Position numbers and translations under genes: made by a program. The notes beneath the pieces were generated by a model. The model was not told the origin of the DNA, made no database searches, and was given only the letters and a program-made list of their open reading frames with translations. Shown piece by piece: positions 61,818 through 64,000 of a DNA stretch of 64,000 bases. The stretch covers positions 4,282 to 68,281 of the forward strand of contig JBEKNN010000011.1 in the NCBI GenBank assembly GCA_049522755.1. Direction: 5' to 3'. Source of the DNA: PALSA-243 sp049522755 (lineage in GTDB: Bacteria; Acidobacteriota; Terriglobia; Bryobacterales; Bryobacteraceae). Positions within the stretch are counted from its first letter, which is position 1; each line of letters opens with the position of its first letter.

Positions 61818-62135
61818 CTACTTTTTGCCTTCGCCCGAGACGACGCTCGAAACAGAGCTGCGCGCCACCTGAATTTTGACGTTGTCGGGCTTCACCCGGA
61901 TTACGAGCGTGTCGTCGGACTCAATAGCGACGATGGTGCCGACGATGCCGCCGCTGGTTAATACGATATTGCCGTTCTCAAGGCTGGCAAGCATCTGCTT
62001 CTGATTCCTCTTCTGCCGCTGCATCGGCATGAAGATTAAAAGATAGAAGACTGCGAATAAAAGCAGGAGCGGCAGCATTTGCAGGTAAGCGTTGCCTTGG
62101 GCGCCGGCTTGCAGAAGAAAAAAGTTGAGAGCCAC
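61818..62135 (-). CDS. yajC: Preprotein translocase subunit YajC
   Basis: 105 residues from GTG 62135 (VALNFFLLQAGAQGN); the longer TTG start at 62174 would lie inside a palindrome and the tgt end, so it is less likely. One helix (LQMLPLLLLFAVFYLLIFMP), a basic QRQKRNQKQM stretch, then the YajC beta domain (ENGNIVLTSGGIVGTIVAIE, DTLVIRVKPDNVKIQVARSS). Accessory to SecDF. Confidence 0.92.
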   Translation of the reverse strand: MALNFFLLQAGAQGNAYLQMLPLLLLFAVFYLLIFMPMQRQKRNQKQMLASLENGNIVLTSGGIVGTIVAIESDDTLVIRVKPDNVKIQVARSSVSSVVSGEGKK

Positions 62136-62157
62136 GTTTCGACCAGATTCGAGAATT

Positions 62158-63324
62158 TCAAGAACCGGCGACAAGATCGCCGGCGCTACCCGCTGCGCTA
62201 ACGCTGCGCGCGCACTTTAAGTATTCAGGCAGTGAATTCGATATTATAGCCTGCCTGATCTCACGCATTATGTCAAGATACCGGCAAATATTGTGTCGCG
62301 TCGCCAGGCTCGCGTACAAAATCTCGCCGGAGAGGAACAGATGCCGCAGATACGCACGGGAATATGCTCTACAAGTATAACAAGCGCAGCGGGGGTCGAG
62401 CGGGCCCTCATCCTCTTTATAGCGCGCGTGCTTGATGATGACGCGGCCCTGGGAAGTAAACAGGCAGCCGTTGCGGGCATTGCGCGAGGGCAGGACGCAA
62501 TCCATCATGTCGATGCCGCGGGCCACGTATTCGGGCAGCTCGGCGGGCATGCCGACGCCCATGGCGTAGCGTGGCCTGGCCCGCGGCAGAATATCTTCGG
62601 TGGCCTCCACCATCTCAAGGCTTATGGGCCGGGGCTCGCCGACGGAGAGGCCGCCGATGGCGTAGCCATCCGCGTCGAGATCGAGAAGGGCGGTGGCGCA
62701 TTCGCGGCGGAGGCCGGGGAACATGGAGCCTTGCACGATGGGAAACAGGGCGTGGCGGGTGGGGCTGGCGGCGATGCGGTCCAGAAAATACCGGTTGGCT
62801 TGATGGGCCCAGCGCAGGGTGCGCGACATGCTTTCGCGGGCGTATTCGTGGCTGACGGGGTAGGCGGTGCATTCGTCGAGGGCCATGAGGATGTCGCTGC
62901 CGAAGGCGAGCTGGGCGTCGACGGTGGATTCGGGGGTGAAGGTGTGGAGGTCGCCGTTGAGGTGGGATTGGAAGAGCACGCCTTGATCGGTGATTTTGCG
63001 CAGGCCGGAGAGGCTGAAGACCTGGAAGCCGCCGGAATCGGTGAGGATGGCGTTGGGCCAGGACATGAAGCGGTGCAGGCCGCCCATCTGGCGGATGGAT
63101 TGATGGCCGGGGCGGAGATAGAGGTGGTAGGTGTTGGCGAGGAGGATCTTGACGCCGAGGTCGGCCGCGAGGTCGCGCTGGTTGAGACCCTTGACGGTGG
63201 CTTGGGTGCCTACGGGCATGAAGACGGGGGTTTCGATGACGCCGTGGGGGGTGTGGAGGAGGCCGGCGCGGGCGCGGGTGGCGGAGCATTCGGCGACGAT
63301 TTCGAAGGAAATTTGGGGCGTCAT
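62158..63324 (-). CDS. tgt: Queuine tRNA-ribosyltransferase (TGT)
   Basis: 388 residues. Exchanges G34 for preQ1 in GUN tRNAs. TIM barrel with TPVFMPVGTQATVKGL, LTDSGGFQVFSL (nucleophile region), GGLSVGEP, FDCVLPSR-like DCVLPSRNARNG, and zinc site CACYTCRAYSRAYLRHL. First gene of tgt-yajC-secD-secF, a classic order. The last ~12 residues (AGSAGDLVAGS) are encoded by a GC-rich palindrome and extend past the usual family end. Confidence 0.95.
   Translation of the reverse strand: MTPQISFEIVAECSATRARAGLLHTPHGVIETPVFMPVGTQATVKGLNQRDLAADLGVKILLANTYHLYLRPGHQSIRQMGGLHRFMSWPNAILTDSGGFQVFSLSGLRKITDQGVLFQSHLNGDLHTFTPESTVDAQLAFGSDILMALDECTAYPVSHEYARESMSRTLRWAHQANRYFLDRIAASPTRHALFPIVQGSMFPGLRRECATALLDLDADGYAIGGLSVGEPRPISLEMVEATEDILPRARPRYAMGVGMPAELPEYVARGIDMMDCVLPSRNARNGCLFTSQGRVIIKHARYKEDEGPLDPRCACYTCRAYSRAYLRHLFLSGEILYASLATRHNICRYLDIMREIRQAIISNSLPEYLKCARSVSAAGSAGDLVAGS
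62164..62190 (-). repeat. GC-rich palindrome inside the tgt 3' end
   Basis: On the minus strand it starts GGTAGCGCCGGCGATCTTGT, i.e. the 27163 arm with two compensating changes that keep the stem (CCGGCGA/TCGCCGG). It codes for the C-terminal residues of Tgt. Confidence 0.75.
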
Positions 63325-64000
63325 GCGGGGAATTGACGGAACGAAGCCAATTTCTTGTAAGTGGCTTTGATTGTTATGTTTGGAAGGTTTGTACAGAGTG
63401 AAAGTGAGGGCTCGGCGGGGAGGCGCGGAGATTTGGTTGGGGTGCGGGTATGGGGCGTTTTTGGCGAGCTTCGCGGCATGCCGGGTTTATGGGTTGGCAA
63501 AAGTACTCCTGGTCGACGCCATGGAAAGTTCGGCGGCAAGCGGAAGGAAAGTTGGGGGATCGTGTGGGAATTGACGGAACGAAGCCAATTTCTTGACAGG
63601 GCGTGAACTGGCGGTGAGATCGGCGGAAGAAGATTTGGCCGCCGATAAACGCCGATGAACGCGGATGATCGGAATCCGACGGAACGAAACCAATTTCCGG
63701 TAAGTGGTTTGGATTGTTTCTGTTGGAAGGCTAAGAGCGAGAGCGAGGCGGCGACGCGGAGAAGCGCAGATTCGGTTTATCGATTTGGTTGGGGTGCAGC
63801 CTTGGGTCGTTCTTGGCGAGTTTAGCGACATTTCGGCTCTGGAACAGGGAAAAATATTGCGAGCGGCGTGCAAGCGGCTATCCGGTTCCAACATAGCAGG
63901 GAGATGGCTGCGTTTTGGGTCGGGCTATCTGTAAGTCGTTGAACGGATGAGGAGAATAAAGTTGGTTCGGGCGTGACTGGTCGCATTCGCCGGATAACGG
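63325..64000. repeat. Repeat-rich non-coding end of the window
   Basis: No gene seen. GACGGAACGAAGCCAATTTC recurs at about 63336 and 63575, and with changes (GACGGAACGAAACCAATTTC) at 63678. The first and third are followed by TAAGTGG(C/T)TTTGATTGTT-like sequence. A second duplicated tract starts GATTTGGTTGGGGTGC at about 63431 and 63781. A GATGAACGC(C) repeat copy lies at 63640-63670. Confidence 0.75.

Overview
The window looks like a chromosomal segment of an Acidobacteriota member, most likely of the Solibacter/Bryobacter type. It is GC-rich and Gram-negative in gene content: TonB/ExbB/ExbD, outer-membrane porin, RND-type periplasmic adaptors and lipoproteins. It also carries families that are conspicuous in Acidobacteriota: a TIGR03435-family protein plus a remnant of a second copy, a DcaP-like porin in a pst locus, acidobacterial TPR lipoproteins, and a Tes/Mss-like radical SAM enzyme. 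The assignment rests on recognised families, not on a database search.

Layout. 0.2-6.8 kb: pyruvate carboxylase, convergent radical SAM protein, RraA-like aldolase. 6.8-11.5 kb: enolase-superfamily enzyme, metallo-beta-lactamase-fold hydrolase, HNH protein with a small partner, RsgA, HpcH/HpaI aldolase. 11.5-17.3 kb is a decaying patch: a short ExbB-like gene, a TonB receptor pseudogene, intact tsaD and a DUF302 gene, and a truncated dehydrogenase joined to a truncated nucleotidyltransferase-like gene. 17.3-24.1 kb: CGNR and DinB genes diverging from one CATG, a Gln/Asp-rich membrane protein, an NtrC-type and a NarL-type regulator, a TrmB-like regulator, and a GxxExxY pseudogene between repeats. 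24.2-29.6 kb: export operon of three HlyD-like adaptors, one MacB-type permease and a P-loop kinase, with no ATPase in the cluster. 29.8-36.8 kb: secreted TPR protein, barrel-like protein, TIGR03435 protein, alpha/beta hydrolase, tRNA-Leu(UAA), class V aminotransferase, M48 protease. 37.0-38.8 kb: compact type II restriction-modification system with a BamHI-family endonuclease, an HTH controller-like gene and a beta-class methyltransferase. 39.0-47.4 kb: phosphate locus phoR-porin-pstS-pstC-pstA-pstB-phoU, with Pho-box-like 11-bp periodic arrays before the porin and pstS. 47.4-50.3 kb: HExxH protein, TlpA-like thioredoxin, DsbD-N-like protein, AlaC-like aminotransferase. 50.3-51.9 kb: class D-like sortase with a neighbouring MPHTD-tailed substrate. 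52.0-58.3 kb: DUF971 protein, RelA/SpoT, and a tonB-exbB-exbD-exbD-TPR operon. 58.3-63.3 kb: six-copy tandem palindromic array, then tgt-yajC-secD-secF. The last 0.7 kb is repeat-rich and non-coding.

A recurring theme is short GC-rich palindromes placed at gene ends. In several genes the stop codon lies in or beside such an element (tsaD, the Gln-rich membrane protein gene, phoU, the alaC-like gene, the TPR gene, the M48 gene). In pyc and tgt the reading frame runs through one and gains a C-terminal tail. This, the sortase/substrate pair and the BamHI-like system are the points most worth a second look.
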